A DNA stretch of 64,000 nucleotides from Mesostigma viride (Eukaryota > Streptophyta > Mesostigmatophyceae > Mesostigmatales > Mesostigmataceae): the NCBI GenBank assembly GCA_009746045.1, contig RPFO01000584.1:1023843-1087842 (forward strand), given 5' to 3'. Position numbers and translations under genes: made by a program. The notes below the pieces were generated by a model that saw only the letters and a list, made by a program, of their open reading frames with translations, made no database searches and was not told the DNA's origin. Of the stretch, positions 53,392 to 64,000 are shown piece after piece (position 1 is the first letter of the stretch; every line of letters begins with the position of its first letter).

Positions 53392-53760
53392 AAACCATCG
53401 GGCATCCTGTGGCCGTACGCCGTAACTTTTTACGGAATTCCGTACATTTCAGTAATCAACCCGTGATCGACGGGTGTCCTTTTTGCCTTTTCCCGTTGGT
53501 CGCAAGTCGGCGGAATTTGGATATCGTACGGGCTTCCGTGCGTGGTTAGACGGAAGCCGTCGTATCCTGGGCGGCAAACGGAGATCATCGGTGCAGTGGG
53601 ATAGGTATCGGGCGTTCACTCGCTGGAATGTTTAATGGCTTTAAAGTCGTCTCGCGACATTTTGACGTTAGCGACTCGATCGAGCTTGACTGGAGCGTAG
53701 TTGGTAGAGCTGTAACGACTTGCCACCTGTCGGCTCACCGAAACTGGGTCATGATCAAGA
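53392..53760 (+). repeat. Dispersed repeat R1, copy 1
   Basis: Starts AACCATCGGGCATCCTGTGG and ends CGGCTCACCGAAACTGGGTC. Close copies or parts occur at 59391-59755, 53848-54090, 58627-58700 and 59810-60040. Non-coding by eye. Confidence 0.8.
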
Positions 53761-54095
53761 CGTGATATGTACTTCGACCAACTATAGACGTTCGGTTTGA
53801 AACTGACCAAACTTTCTAACAGGCTCACCGAAACTATCTATCAACTATATGAAAAACCATCGGGCATCCTGTGGCGGATCTCCGTACTTTTCCGGTCTTT
53901 TTCAGGGGTCCTCGTGGTCGACGCCTGTCCTTAACGCCGTTTCCCGTTGGGCGCAAGTCGACTGAATTTGGAGATCGTACAGACTTCGGTGCGTGGTTGG
54001 ACCGAAGACGCTGTATCTCGGGCATCGGACGGAGTGCTTTGGTGCAGTGGGATACGATTGGCGTTCACTCGCTGGCGTCTTTAATGGCTTTAAAG

Positions 54096-54463
54096 TGTGG
54101 GCGGTTCCGCTTACGGCACTGTAGATAGCAGCTGATGGGAACATGCAGAAAACTTAGGACCGCTAGCCCCTGCGCGGGTTTGAACTGGGGACTTCCGGAT
54201 CCGACGGAACGACCAGTAAAAACTCCCACTTTATTTGCGCAATGCTTCTTGCCGGGAAGGTGGGCGAGTAAGTTTTCATTGCTATCCAGCCGAGGTGGGT
54301 TCCTATAAGGGAGTGTGGGCGGTTCCGCTTACGGCACTGTAGATAGCAGCCGGCTGATGGGAACATGCAGAAAACTTAGGACCGCTTGCCGCCCCTGCGC
54401 GGGTTTGCCGAACTGGGGACTTCCGGATCCGACGGAACGACCAGTAAAAACTCCCACTTTATG
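54096..54463 (+). repeat. Direct duplication of a tRNA-like segment
   Basis: 54096-54232 and 54314-54463 share GTGGGCGGTTCCGCTTACGG through AAAACTCCCACTTTAT. Read on the minus strand the first has CCCCAGTTCAAACCC, a B-box-like T-arm. In the second a three-base CCG insert breaks it. An inverted part of the same unit lies at 52601-52628. Confidence 0.7.
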
Positions 54464-54585
54464 GGCTAATGGCTTTAAAGTCGTCTCGCAACATTTTGAC
54501 GTTAGCGACTTGATCCAGTTCGACTGGCGAGTAGTTGGTCGAACTTTCGCGACTAGCCACCTGTCGGCTCACCGAAACTGGGTCG

Positions 54586-54905
54586 TACTAGAGTGACGGT
54601 CAGCTTGACGGCTTTCGCCTTTTCGCCGTTGCTCTCGCCGTGCTCGACTTATTAGTAGTGGTCTCGACCCAGTTTCGGTCAGCCAACCTACGACGATTGT
54701 CGTAGGTTGGTACATGGCTAGCGGCCACGTTCTGGTCTGAGCACGGTTGCGAAATCCTAAACCGCGACTTTCGACGACTTAGAAAGGTTGGTCAGTTTCA
54801 AACCGAATGTCTATTGGTGCCTCTACTAGAGTGACGGTCAGCTTGACGGCTTTCGCCTTTTCGCCGTTGCTCTCGCCGTGCTCGACTTTTTAGTAGTGGT
54901 CTCGA
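54586..54905 (+). repeat. Direct repeat pair and a perfect hairpin
   Basis: CTAGAGTGACGGTCAGCTTG ... TCTCGCCGTGCTCGACTT occurs at 54588-54655 and 54826-54893. Between them CCAACCTACGAC and its reverse complement (54683-54710) form a 12-bp stem with a 4-base loop. Confidence 0.8.
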
Positions 54906-54948
54906 CATCAGCGCATGATCGATGAATATCGATGCAATGATGTGAATA

Positions 54949-56583
54949 GTCGGGGTAAAGTCGGGGTAAAGTATGAATAATCTGATGCTTTGCTTGACGA
55001 AATGGCCGATATGGACGAACTGGATTACTGAGATGAAGCTGCGTGTAACGGATGAGGCTAGAGAAAATCGTTACGTATGAATTAAGTATGAATTACTTGG
55101 TTTACCAAGTATCAACGAACTGAATTACTGGGATGAAGTACTTTTAGTTCCATAATGCGTGAAAACGAAAATTGGCACCTCTTTGGTCCATAATTGGCTA
55201 ATAAAATATACCCATTTCCCCGAAAAAAACGAAAATTGGCATCTTGACACCCTAGGCTTAGCAGGGATTAATTACTGGCTATATTTGGAATAAACGTACA
55301 CCTATTTACCTGGAAAACGAAAATTGGCTCTTTTTTAGCAAATTTAGCAAATTAGCAAATTAGCGGAGGCCGGGGGGCGAGATTAATTAAGAGGTACCTT
55401 GAAATTAAATAAGACGCATGCCTCTATCGAGATATATAAAACGCGGAAAAGATAACGGCAGGCTCGAGCTACCATGGTCCGGATTCTCCCGATTTCTGGC
55501 CTGCGCTGGTTGTCTCTTTGATATGTTTGGAGGCGAGTTTCTATTGGCGTTAATTTGTAGTATTGTACGACAACTGTCAAGGGTGACGGCATGTACTGAA
55601 ATCGCGGATACTTTCTAGATCGATTGCGCATTCGACGGTTAAAAGGCAGAGCTGCGGTTGAATTAAGTACTGTACGTGGGGGGGGACGGTGTTACAACGG
55701 GGGGGGGGACGCATTTATGGGGGGGGGGGTCGGTGTTACAACGGGGGGACGGTGTTACAACGGGGGGACGGTGTTACAACGGGGGGACGGTGTTACAACG
55801 GGGGGGCGAGATTAATTAAGAGGTACCTTGAAATTAAATAAGACGCATGCCTCTATCGAGATATATGTTTGGAGGCGAGTTTCTATTGGCGTAAATTTGC
55901 AGTATTGTACGACAACTGTCAAGGGTGACGGAAAGTACTGAAATCGCGGAAGTGTCGCGGAGACGTTTCTACTTTCTAGATCGATTGCGCATTCGACGGT
56001 TAAGAGGCAGAGGTGCGGTCGACTGGCAGTACTGTACGACGGTGTTGGACGGAATTTCCGGTTAGCGATGCGGTCTAAAGCTTTGCATGTCACGTTGTCG
56101 GATCTTAGCCCTTGCGTCGCGCTATGCTGTGGCGAACTTATTCTCCGCCGTCAGATTGCACCGTCGATGAGCGTCGATGCTCGTCGATGAACCCAACGCA
56201 AGCCATGTGACGAAAAGAAGTAAAAATTGGTGCGGCGGCCTCTACGGCTAAGTTCGGTCAAGTACGCAACTTGTAGCCCGGCGACTCCACGTAGAGCAGT
56301 CCGCAGGTAGTACGCCGGCGTTAATTTGTTAATTTGTTAATTTGTTAATTTGTTAACTGGGGACAACCTAGTCGGGGTAAAGTATGAATAATCTGATGCT
56401 TTGCTTGACGAAATGGCCGATATGGACGAACTGGATTACTGAGATGAAGCTGCGTGTAATGGATGAGGCTAGAGAAAATCGTTACGTATGAATTAATTAA
56501 GTATGAATTACTGGGTTTACCAGGTATCAACGAACTGAATTACTGGGATGAAGTACTTTTAGTTCCATAATGCGTGAAAACGT
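54949..56583 (+). repeat. Long segmental repeats (two pairs)
   Basis: 54949-55160 is repeated at 56371-56583 (GTCGGGGTAAAGTATGAATA ... CCATAATGCGTGAAAACG). 55379-55440 with 55545-55650 is repeated in condensed form at 55806-56020 (GGCGAGATTAATTAAGAGGT). The order suggests local duplication. Confidence 0.8.
55678..55806 (+). repeat. Minisatellite GACGGTGTTACAACGGGGG
   Basis: About five to six copies of an 18-20-bp unit, with variable G run length. The open frame through it (Gly/Val/Thr repeats) is incidental. Confidence 0.85.
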
Positions 56584-56594
56584 ATGGGTACGCA

Positions 56595-57724
56595 ATGGAT
56601 GAGGCTAGAGAAAACCGGAGATTCCGCCTGCAAGAAAGGAGGAATTCGAGACAACGGATCCAAACGGAATTGCTAGCAAGAGTAAGACGGAGACAGAGAC
56701 AAAGCCGGGCAGAACAGCTTCGACAGCATCGTCACACTGCGATTGAACGTGCAAGCAGGTGAGAATCTTTTGAATAATCTTCTTTCCTCTACGTATACGT
56801 CCTCGATATTGCTTTCAACGATCAGTCAGCCGGGTGGTCGTCGACCTTCGGAGACGGCTGTTTGACCACGGGCAACTCGGCGTAGCCATCAGCCGAGTCC
56901 TGGGCAGTCGTGACGGCCTCCTGCTACTCGTGGACCCGTCTCAGATCGAGCCCGACGGCCGCGTGCGCACGCAGATATCGTGTTCCAGGAGCTTCTACTC
57001 CCACGCGCGACGGACAGCCACCCACGATCGCCACAGCCGGCGAGACTGTACCGCCGGCGCCAACTACGTCAACCGACGCGACGGCACCCAACCATGACAC
57101 GACGCGCCCCGACGAAGAAACGCACTGCGTCATCTGTCTCACCCCCGTCGACGACGATGACGGCAGGGAGGTACTGGCGTGTGGCAGCTTTATGTGGCGG
57201 GATTGCGATCACTGGAAGAACGTCCACCTCGCGTGCCTGCGCCGATGGGCCACGACATGCAGAATAGACGACGTGCATTGGGAGCATGCTCTGCCGGCGC
57301 CACATTGGCGTCGGCCGTCGACCCATGCAAGATCACGAGCGTAATTGCGTCGTACCTCCACCAGCACAAACGCATTCAGAAGTGTTCGTGGCGATGTTGC
57401 AGCACGTCGCGAACGCCGCGCACGCGCCCACGTTCCATACGCCACACAATTGGGACCGAATCGTCACACGATATCGCAACACATTCGAACAGGCGGGCAT
57501 CGACGTCGCCGACATCCTAAGACGCCAACAACAGCCGGCGACTCGCGCATTACGTGGACGCAGGGGTGCAGGAAGTCCTGTTAGAACAGCTGCCCGCGAC
57601 AGCGAGCCTGCTGCAACAGTGGGACGAGTCGCATCGTCCTAACCGCATTGAATTGCGCGCAGACACAATCGAGCAGGAAAGGCAAGAATTCGCGGTGCGC
57701 ATACCAGACATCTCACACCTGTGA
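56595..57724 (+). pseudogene. Helitron-type (PIF1-like) helicase C-terminus spliced from an Arg-rich exon and followed by a RING-like domain
   Basis: Exon 1 (56595-56758) is Arg/Gln-rich (MDEARENRRFRLQERRN), like Helitron N-termini. A 71-bp intron (56759-56829, GTGAGA...GTCAG) joins in phase to exon 2: RRRLFDHGQLGVAISRVLGS (helicase motif VI, 56867-56899) and DGLLLLVDP. One base later the frame continues IVFQELLLPRATD, the usual Helitron helicase end. Then follow THCVICLTPVDDDDGREVLA (first Cys pair at 57126-57137), NVHLACLRRW and LCRRHIG in another frame, a RING-like pattern. A helical tail (HNWDRIVTRYRNTFEQAGID, LLQQWDESHRPNRIELRADT) ends at 57724. The helicase core is missing, so this is a deletion derivative. 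The RING fusion is unusual. Confidence 0.55.
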
Positions 57725-58300
57725 AAACTGTAACATCTAGCAAAGCCGATCCTGTGGCTTCTGCATGCTTCTGTTCAGCTACTGCATCTATCTTGGAAGT
57801 TGCATGACATGCGATGGGACTTGGCAGTGCTGTATGATCAGATGCCCAGTATGTCTCACCTGTGAATTAAAGTTGTAATAGATCTATCCTTCTATCGGAT
57901 GCCCAGTATCAAGGAGACAACCATTACAATGCCCAGTATGTCTAATATTACTACTCAGCGTATACTAGAATTAGGATTAGTACCATCATTGGACATACAT
58001 GATTTTAGCTTACATGCAAACTAATTAATTGATTGACTAACTAGCTAACTCACCAACCTGGACTACAAATCAACTATGAACCGAGACAACTATGCCTGGA
58101 CGACCTCGCCTCACTGGGGCGTCTCACTGAGGCGGCGAATGGCCTCCGAGTGGGTGGGAACTGGGAAGAGCGGACCGACCGACTGCGGTGTTTCAGGCCC
58201 ACACAGCATGTCGTTATTTGTCCTTTCTTCAGCCCCCTTCATAAGCTTCAGTTGACTCAAATCGAGTTGCCACCTATCGGCAGACGAATCCAATCTCGAC
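57725..58300. other. No gene seen
   Basis: Contains short direct repeats of ATGCCCAGTAT (57840-57945) and a fragment ATCAAGGAGACAACCA shared with 11199-11214. Confidence 0.4.
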
Positions 58301-59150
58301 TACTAGAGTTACGGTCGGGGGGGGGGGAGGGGAAGGGGGGGGGGAGGGGGGGGGGGGGAGGAACTCCGGGTGGGTGGGGGCGGGGGGGGCGGGGGGGGGG
58401 GGGGAGGGGGGGGGCGGGGGGGGAGGAACTCCGGGTGGGTGGGTGGGCGGGGTGGGCGGGGGATCCCGCAGACTCTGGCGTCTTGCAGCTGAGGAGGGCG
58501 GGGGGCCCTGCGACCTCGCCCGGCCGGGGCGGACCGTCTTACTGTCCTGGGGGGGGGAGGCGGGGGAACCTCCGGGTGGCGGGTGGGGGGCGCGGGGGCC
58601 TTGCGACCTCGCCGTCTCACTCAGGCGGGGAGGCATCCTGTGGCGGATCTTCATACTTTTCCGGTCTTTTTCAGGGGTCCTCGTGGTCGATGCCTGTCCT
58701 TCGCGCCACGCCTTTTCGCGGGGGGGGCCGGGGGGCGCATCATGCCGGCTGGCTGAGGGGTCCCGAGGGCGGGGGGGGGGGGGGCCGGTACCGACCTCCG
58801 GGTGGGTGGGTGGGCGGGGTGGGCGGGGGATCCCGCGGACTCTGGCGTCTCGCTGCATGAGGAGGGCGGGGGGCCTTGCGACCTCGCCGTCTCACTCAAG
58901 CGGGGAGGCATCCTGTGGCGGATCTTCGTACTTTTCCTGGGCCGGTCGGCGGGGGGGGCGTTATATCATGGCTGAGGGGGGAGGGGGGGGGGAACCTCCG
59001 GGTGGGTGAGTGGGGGCGATCCCGCAGACTCTGGCGTCGACTCGCTCAGGAGGGTGGGGGGCCTCATTGCGACCTCAATACATGTAAAGACCATCGAGGG
59101 GGGGGGTTGCGACCTCGCCTGGGGCGGGGCGTCTCACTGAGGCGGCAAAT
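58301..59150 (+). repeat. G-rich degenerate repeat region
   Basis: Repeated CTCCGGGTGGGTGG, ATCCCGCAGACTCTGGCGTC and TTGCGACCTCGCC blocks with long G runs. Open Gly/Arg or Pro frames here are artefacts of composition. Confidence 0.8.
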
Positions 59151-59390
59151 GGCCTCCGGGTGGGTGGGAATTGGGAAGGGCGGACGCCGGGACTGCGGTG
59201 TTACACGCCCACACAGCGTGTCGTTATTTGTCTCCCGACTTTTTCCTTTTTCCAGCCCCCTTCATAAGCTTCAGTTGACTTGAATCGAGTTGCCATGTGT
59301 CGGCGGACGGATCGAAACTCGACTACTAGAGTTACGGTCGGCTTTGTGCCTTCTTTTGGGGGGGATGCGAATGTAACCATATTAAAAACC

Positions 59391-60060
59391 ATCGGGCATC
59401 CTGTGGCCCGTACGCCGTAACTTTTTACGGACTTTTACGGAATTCCGTACATTTCAGTGATCAACTCGAGATCGACGGGTATCCTTTTCGCCTTTTCCCG
59501 TTGGGCGCAAGTCGACGGAATTTGGAGATCGTACGGGCTTCCGTGCGTGGTTAGACGGAAGCCGTCGTATCCTGGGCGGCGAACGGAGATCATTGGTGCA
59601 GTGGGATACTATTGGCGTTCACTTGCTGGAATCTTTAATGGCTTTAAAGTCGTCTCGCGACATTTTGACGTTAGCGACTCGATCGAGCTTGACTGGCGCG
59701 TAGTTGGTAGAGCAATAACGACTTGCCACCTGTCGGCTCACCGAAACTGGGTCGCCTACTAGAGTGACGGTCGGCTTGACGGACGAAAGCCGTCAAGCCC
59801 TGACGACCGAATTTGGAGATCGTACAGGCTTCCGTGCGTGGTTGGACCAACGACGGCGTATCTTGGGCGGCGGACGGAGCGCGTTTGTTCAGTTGGATCA
59901 CTATTGACGTTATTTGTTCAGTTGGACCTTTAACGGCTTTAAAGTCGTCTCGACGTTGGCAACTCGATCGAGCTTGACTGGCGGGTAGTCGGTCGAACTT
60001 TTACGACTTTTGACGACGAAACTGGGTCGCCTACTAGAGTGACGGTCGGCCTTACGGCTT
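59391..60060 (+). repeat. Dispersed repeat R1, copies 2 and 3
   Basis: 59391-59755 closely matches 53392-53755. 59806-60045 is a shorter diverged copy. A hairpin CTTGACGG/CCGTCAAG lies at about 59774-59799. Confidence 0.8.
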
Positions 60061-60440
60061 TCGTGTTTTCACCGTACTTCATTTTAGTTTACCATTGAGT
60101 TCAATCCTTCGCGTTCCCTGTCACCTCCACACGTTGTGTGCTTACCTTTAATTAGGATTCGCTGATACTCATTTCCCCTCTCACCTCTTCGGTCCATAAT
60201 TGGCCAATAAAAATATACCCATTTACCCGAAATCCTTCGCGTTCGGCTTTAGTTGCGGTCTCCAATCGCATTCGGCAAGGCTATATATTAATTAATTAAT
60301 TAGACTCGTGCTCCCGTTGGGGAGTCACGGAGCATTATATAAGGCTATATATATGTGGCTCTGTACATAGGTTTATAGCTGGGCGTTTGCTTTGGTTTGA
60401 GTGATTTCACTCTGCTGTAAGTAATTATATTTTTAAATAT
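60061..60440. other. No gene seen
   Basis: AT-rich. GACTCGTGCTCCCGTTGGGG at 60303-60322 is an inverse relative of sequence at 12789-12815 within the 3.2-kb CACTA-like element. Confidence 0.4.
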
Positions 60441-60479
60441 ATATGTGGCGGATCTCCGTACTTTTCAGGGGCGGGGGGG

Positions 60480-60527
<48 letters not shown>

Positions 60528-61340
60528 CGCGGGGGGGGGGAGCGGGGGGATCCCGCAGACTAAGGCGTCTCGCTGAGGAGGGCAGGGGGCCTTGCGACCT
60601 CGCCTAGGGCCGGGTCTCACCTTGCGTCTCACTGTGCGGGCCGGGGGGTGCCGGTGGTGTGGGGATGGAATCTCCGGATGGAGGGGCGCGGGGGACGGGG
60701 GATCGCGCAGACTCTGGCGTCTCGCTGAGGAGGGCGGGGGGCCATGCGACTTCGCCCGGCCGGGGCGGGCCGTCTCACTCAGACGACTGAGGAGGGGGGG
60801 GGGGAACCTCCGGGTGGGTGGGGGGGGGGGGGCGGGGGATCCCGCAGCGGACTCTGGCGTCTTGCTGAGGAGGGCGGGGGGGCTTGCAACCTCGCCGTCT
60901 CACTCAGGCGGGGAGGATCCGCCAGTGCATCATGGAGGGCCCTCGCTGAGGCCCGGGGGTGGGGGGGGGGACCTCCGGGTGGGTGAGGGGGCGCGGGGGG
61001 CGGGGGATCCCGCATACTATGACGTCTCGCTGACGGGGGGGGGGGAGAGGGGGGGGGGCACCTCCGGGTGGGGGGGTGGGGTGGGTGGGTGCGGGGGACG
61101 GATCCGCCATCGCATCGTGGCCGGCCCTCGCCGAGGGGCCGGGAGGCGGGGGGGGGGCACCTCCGAGTGCGTGGGGGGGCGCGGGGGATCCCGCAGACTC
61201 TGGCGTCCCGTCCTCAGCGAGACGCCACATTGCGGGGGCCTCATTGCGACCTCAATACATGTAAACTGAGACCATCGGCTCGCTGAGGGGGGAGGGGGGT
61301 TGCGACCTCGCTGGGGCGGGGCGTCTCACTGAGGCGGCGA
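60441..61340 (+). repeat. G-rich repeat region with a very long G run
   Basis: A nearly uninterrupted G tract of about 60 bases lies at about 60480-60530, then repeats of the same blocks as 58301-59150. Such tracts are prone to sequencing error. Confidence 0.8.
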
Positions 61341-61719
61341 CTGCAGATGGGGAGGGCGGACCGACTGCGGTGCTTCAGGCCCAAACGGCGTGTCGTTATT
61401 TGTCTCCTGACTTCTTCCTTTTTTCTTTGACATTTAGCTAAGCTTCAGTTGACTTGAATCGAGTTGCCATCTGTCGGCGGCCCGCCAGACGGATCGAAAC
61501 TCGACTACTAGAGTTACGGTCGGCTTTGCGCCTTCTTTTGGGGGGGGATGCGAAGCACCCCCCCCCCTTAAGCTTGTATTTGGAATAAACGTACACCTAT
61601 TTACCTGGAAAATTTAGCAATCTAACCCTTGATCTAACAGCAGCCCCGAGCATTCAGGGCATTCCGGAGTACCCCGCCAATCCAAAAGAACCGGAATCAC
61701 TGACCACCAATCCGCGCGA

Positions 61720-62064
61720 AGCGCCCAGCGAGCGAGCGAAGCGAGCGAGCGGCCGCACCAGCGGCCTGCGCGCAGCGCACAGCGAGCGAGCGAGCGAGCA
61801 CCGTACTGCGCACCATTCCGCGAGCGAAGCGAGCACCGTACTATTCCAGCGGGCAGCGGGCAGCGTACTGCGCACCAATCCGCGAGCGAAGCGAGCACCG
61901 TACTATTCCAGCGGGCAGCGGGCAGCGGGCAGCGGGCAGCGGGCAGCGGGCAGCGGGCAGCGGGCAGCGGGCAGCGGGCAGCGGGCAGCGGGCAGCGGGC
62001 AGCGGGCAGCGGGCAGCGGGCAGCGGGCAGCGGGCTGCGGGCTGCGGGCAGCGGGCAGCGGGGC
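61720..62064 (+). repeat. GCGAGCGAAGCGAGC repeats and a CAGCGGG heptamer minisatellite
   Basis: A unit of about 70 bp is duplicated at 61790-61910. Then about 22 tandem CAGCGGG heptamers run from 61910 to 62064, with two CTGCGGG variants. Confidence 0.9.
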
Positions 62065-62116
62065 GAAGTACTGCCAAAAAAAGGGACCCTGTTTTGGGCT
62101 GGGCGGAGCCAGCGGG

Positions 62117-62226
62117 TTACTCTACTGTAGTTTGTCCCAACTCGGGATCACAACAGGATCCTCCTCGTCCCCGAAGGCCCGAACTCCGAAGCCGGCGAAG
62201 CGTGACGCCCATCACGTTCCCTGTAC
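62117..62226 (+). repeat. 110-bp direct repeat, left copy (right copy 63238-63347)
   Basis: TTACTCTACTGTAGTTTGTC ... CATCACGTTCCCTGTA occurs at both places with no differences seen by eye, 1.1 kb apart. Sequence outside the repeat differs at both ends. Confidence 0.85.
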
Positions 62227-63237
62227 TGTAGACGGGTGAATAGTTGTCCACACGTCCACACGTACCCCCCCCCCCCCCGTTTAAGATTCCCAGGTTTAAG
62301 ATATGAGACCCTAGATTTGACCTCTAGTAGTATTAGTAGTATTAGTTGTTGTTGTTGTTGCCAACGCCGCACATGGGCAGCCTCTAATAGTAGTAGAAGA
62401 TTATTTTCCAGGGAAGATTATTATTATGCATGGCATTCGTCGCGATCTTTTTGTTTATCTCCTGTACACCAGCCCATGGTGTTGTGAATGTTTCATCAGC
62501 AGCAGAGCCCTCGCCTTCCATAGCCGGTGGCAAGAACACCAAGTACTTAGTAGGAACACAAGTCGGTTTCCCAGGGCCTACTCAACTGTCACCAGGTCAT
62601 TACGTTCGTGCCTATCTATGACAGACATGAAGTCGGTGCATTTTAGTATGGACTTAAGCGTCACCTCCGCCGCCGTCTGTCAGCGTGCCACGCGACCCTG
62701 AGTGAGCTACGCGGCCACCGTGAGCTACGCCACGCCTGAGCTGCGCCACCGGCATGAGCTACGCGCATTTCGGCATAGAGTACACCTTAACGAAAATTCT
62801 GGATACTTGGTTGATCTTACTATCTATACATTCCATGTTTTGCTACGGCGGGCGAGCTGGTGCCGCTATCTCGAAACTGGCTTGGTGGTGGGGATATTGT
62901 ATGGTAGTGCACGGTGCAGTGGCGCCACGCTGCGTACTTTATGGCTGGGCCAACGGTGTCTTGCGTGGGCAACAACTACTACTACAACTACAAATGTACG
63001 AAACGTTGGGACAAATCTGCGACGAAATATTCGACTAGTAAGGTACTGCCCAGTTCAGCAATAATTGCTCAGGACCTAGGAAACTTGAAGCTAGCGCGCG
63101 CTCCTTGGCGGGACTAGCGCCACTTGGCACTGGATGGAGGTACGTGGTGACTCACATGTCCCTAGCCGGGGCTCCCTGGCCGGGGACCGGCCACAAAAAG
63201 TACAAGCTCTAATGTCGCGGGCGAAGCCCGCAAAACT
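62227..63237. other. Sequence between the 110-bp direct repeats, no gene seen
   Basis: Contains short GAGCTACGCC repeats at 62702-62765 and an LTR-like fragment at 62910-62955 (CGCTGCGTACTTTATGGCTGG) related to 44140-44165. No protein is supported. Confidence 0.45.
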
Positions 63238-63347
63238 TGTTACTCTACTGTAGTTTGTCCCAACTCGGGATCACAACAGGATCCTCCTCGTCCCCGAAGG
63301 CCCGAACTCCGAAGCCGGCGAAGCGTGACGCCCATCACGTTCCCTGT
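63238..63347 (+). repeat. 110-bp direct repeat, right copy
   Basis: Pairs with 62117-62226. Confidence 0.85.
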
Positions 63348-63529
63348 AGGAGGGGTGGCATGCCCGGGCAAAATTTCCAGGAGCCGCGGTACCAGAGAGG
63401 GTTGTCCCAGGGGCTGACGGTGGTGGATTTTCGCGGGGCCCATGGTTAACCGCGGGGTTTGAGGGTAAAAAACTTGCCGGTGGCGGTTCGTGGGCCCTGG
63501 GTGAGCAGAACCGTGGTTTACAACGTGCC

Positions 63530-63800
63530 AGTAGAAATCTGCCACGTGTAATATGTTTGACTAGGGCTGTACGTCACGCCGGGTTGGCTCAGGACCGTGG
63601 TAGCCTATGGACCAGTAGAAATATGCCACGTGGAAAATGTTGTAGGTACTGTACTTGTGCCTGCCACGTGGCTTTTCCTGGCCGCCACGTGCGAAGTCAC
63701 TTGAACCATCAGGCGCATGCCACGTCATTATGTGCATCATGTGTGCGTCAGGTGTGTGCATCATGATGTGGGTTTGTTTTGAGGGCTGTTGCCACGTGGC
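63530..63800. repeat. Cluster of GCCACGTGG palindromes
   Basis: GCCACGTG or close variants occur at about 63541, 63630, 63662, 63682, 63719 and 63791, several followed by AGTAGAAAT-like or TGG context. CACGTG is the G-box core recognised by bHLH and bZIP factors, but this may equally be a decayed tandem repeat. Confidence 0.55.
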
Positions 63801-64000
63801 AGAATAATGGAGTACGGAGAGAGAATAATAGTAGTAGAATGTTCAGTTTAGTGGGTAGTAGGGATAGTTACCGCAAATAGGAGTCCGAGGGTGGTACCGG
63901 CTCTCGGGCTTGCCGGCGGCGGCCGGCGGGTACCATGGTCCTGGACGCTACCGTGGTACCAGCAGCGTTGGGTGCCGGTTGCGGTCCACGCGTCATGGTT
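63801..64000. other. No gene seen
   Basis: GC-rich with several GGTACC-containing inverted repeats (63893-63960). Confidence 0.4.

Noticed and set aside
58301..61300. Long Gly/Arg-rich or Pro-rich open frames
   Set aside because: They track G and C homopolymers and repeats on both strands and show no domain.
62117..63347. A short LTR element bounded by the 110-bp direct repeats
   Set aside because: The repeats have no TG...CA ends, no polypurine tract or coding region lies between them, and no target duplication is visible.

Overview
The window is a piece of a eukaryotic nuclear genome packed with transposons. A green alga or another green-lineage protist is the best guess. The reasons are spliced genes with GT...AG introns, copia and Ty3-type LTR elements, CACTA elements with a TNP2-like transposase, L1-like LINEs, and one host-like gene whose closest relatives by eye are plant CML21/22-type EF-hand proteins. 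There are no bacterial operons, rRNA genes or CRISPR arrays. Almost everything else is mobile DNA or simple repeat.

Layout. 1-3286 (-): a broken LTR element with Gag, a zinc knuckle, a retropepsin and, running off the left edge, a reading frame that opens into a C5-cytosine DNA methyltransferase motif I. 4745-25849 (+): a copia element whose reverse transcriptase gene is split by a 19,027-bp composite insertion (5543-24569) flanked by the 5-bp duplication ACTTC. The composite holds two related LTR retroelements placed tail to tail: a decayed (+) copy at 5755-16188 and a nearly intact (-) copy at 16189-24569. The (+) copy is itself interrupted by a 3.2-kb CACTA-like element (10008-13248). 26863-27505: a PHD-finger pseudogene. 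28303-39538: an 11.2-kb CACTA-like element with TNP2 transposase exons, a second gene on the other strand, a piggyBac-like TTAA element inside an intron, and a row of foldback elements inside the transposase gene. 39611-44516: a Ty3-type element with its RT deleted. 44615-50049 (-): several LINE fragments around a second piggyBac-like element. 50915-51640 (-): the EF-hand gene. 52230-53387: a foldback element. 53392-64000: interspersed repeats, G-rich tracts, minisatellites and a Helitron-type helicase tail spliced to a RING-like domain.

The main candidate for something undescribed is the retroelement family at 5755-24569. It has copia-like integrase, RT and RNase H, but the order is Gag, in-frame UGA, integrase, protease, RT, RNase H. 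The protease therefore lies between integrase and RT, not next to Gag. Its active site reads DTN, not DTG, the RT box reads HGDD, and the integrase spacing is D-x31-E. The protease position, the DTN triad and the in-frame UGA are shared by two diverged copies. The RT box can be read only in the (-) copy, and the integrase spacing was counted only there. All calls come from reading the sequence by eye. Exon joins and family names need database and transcript support.
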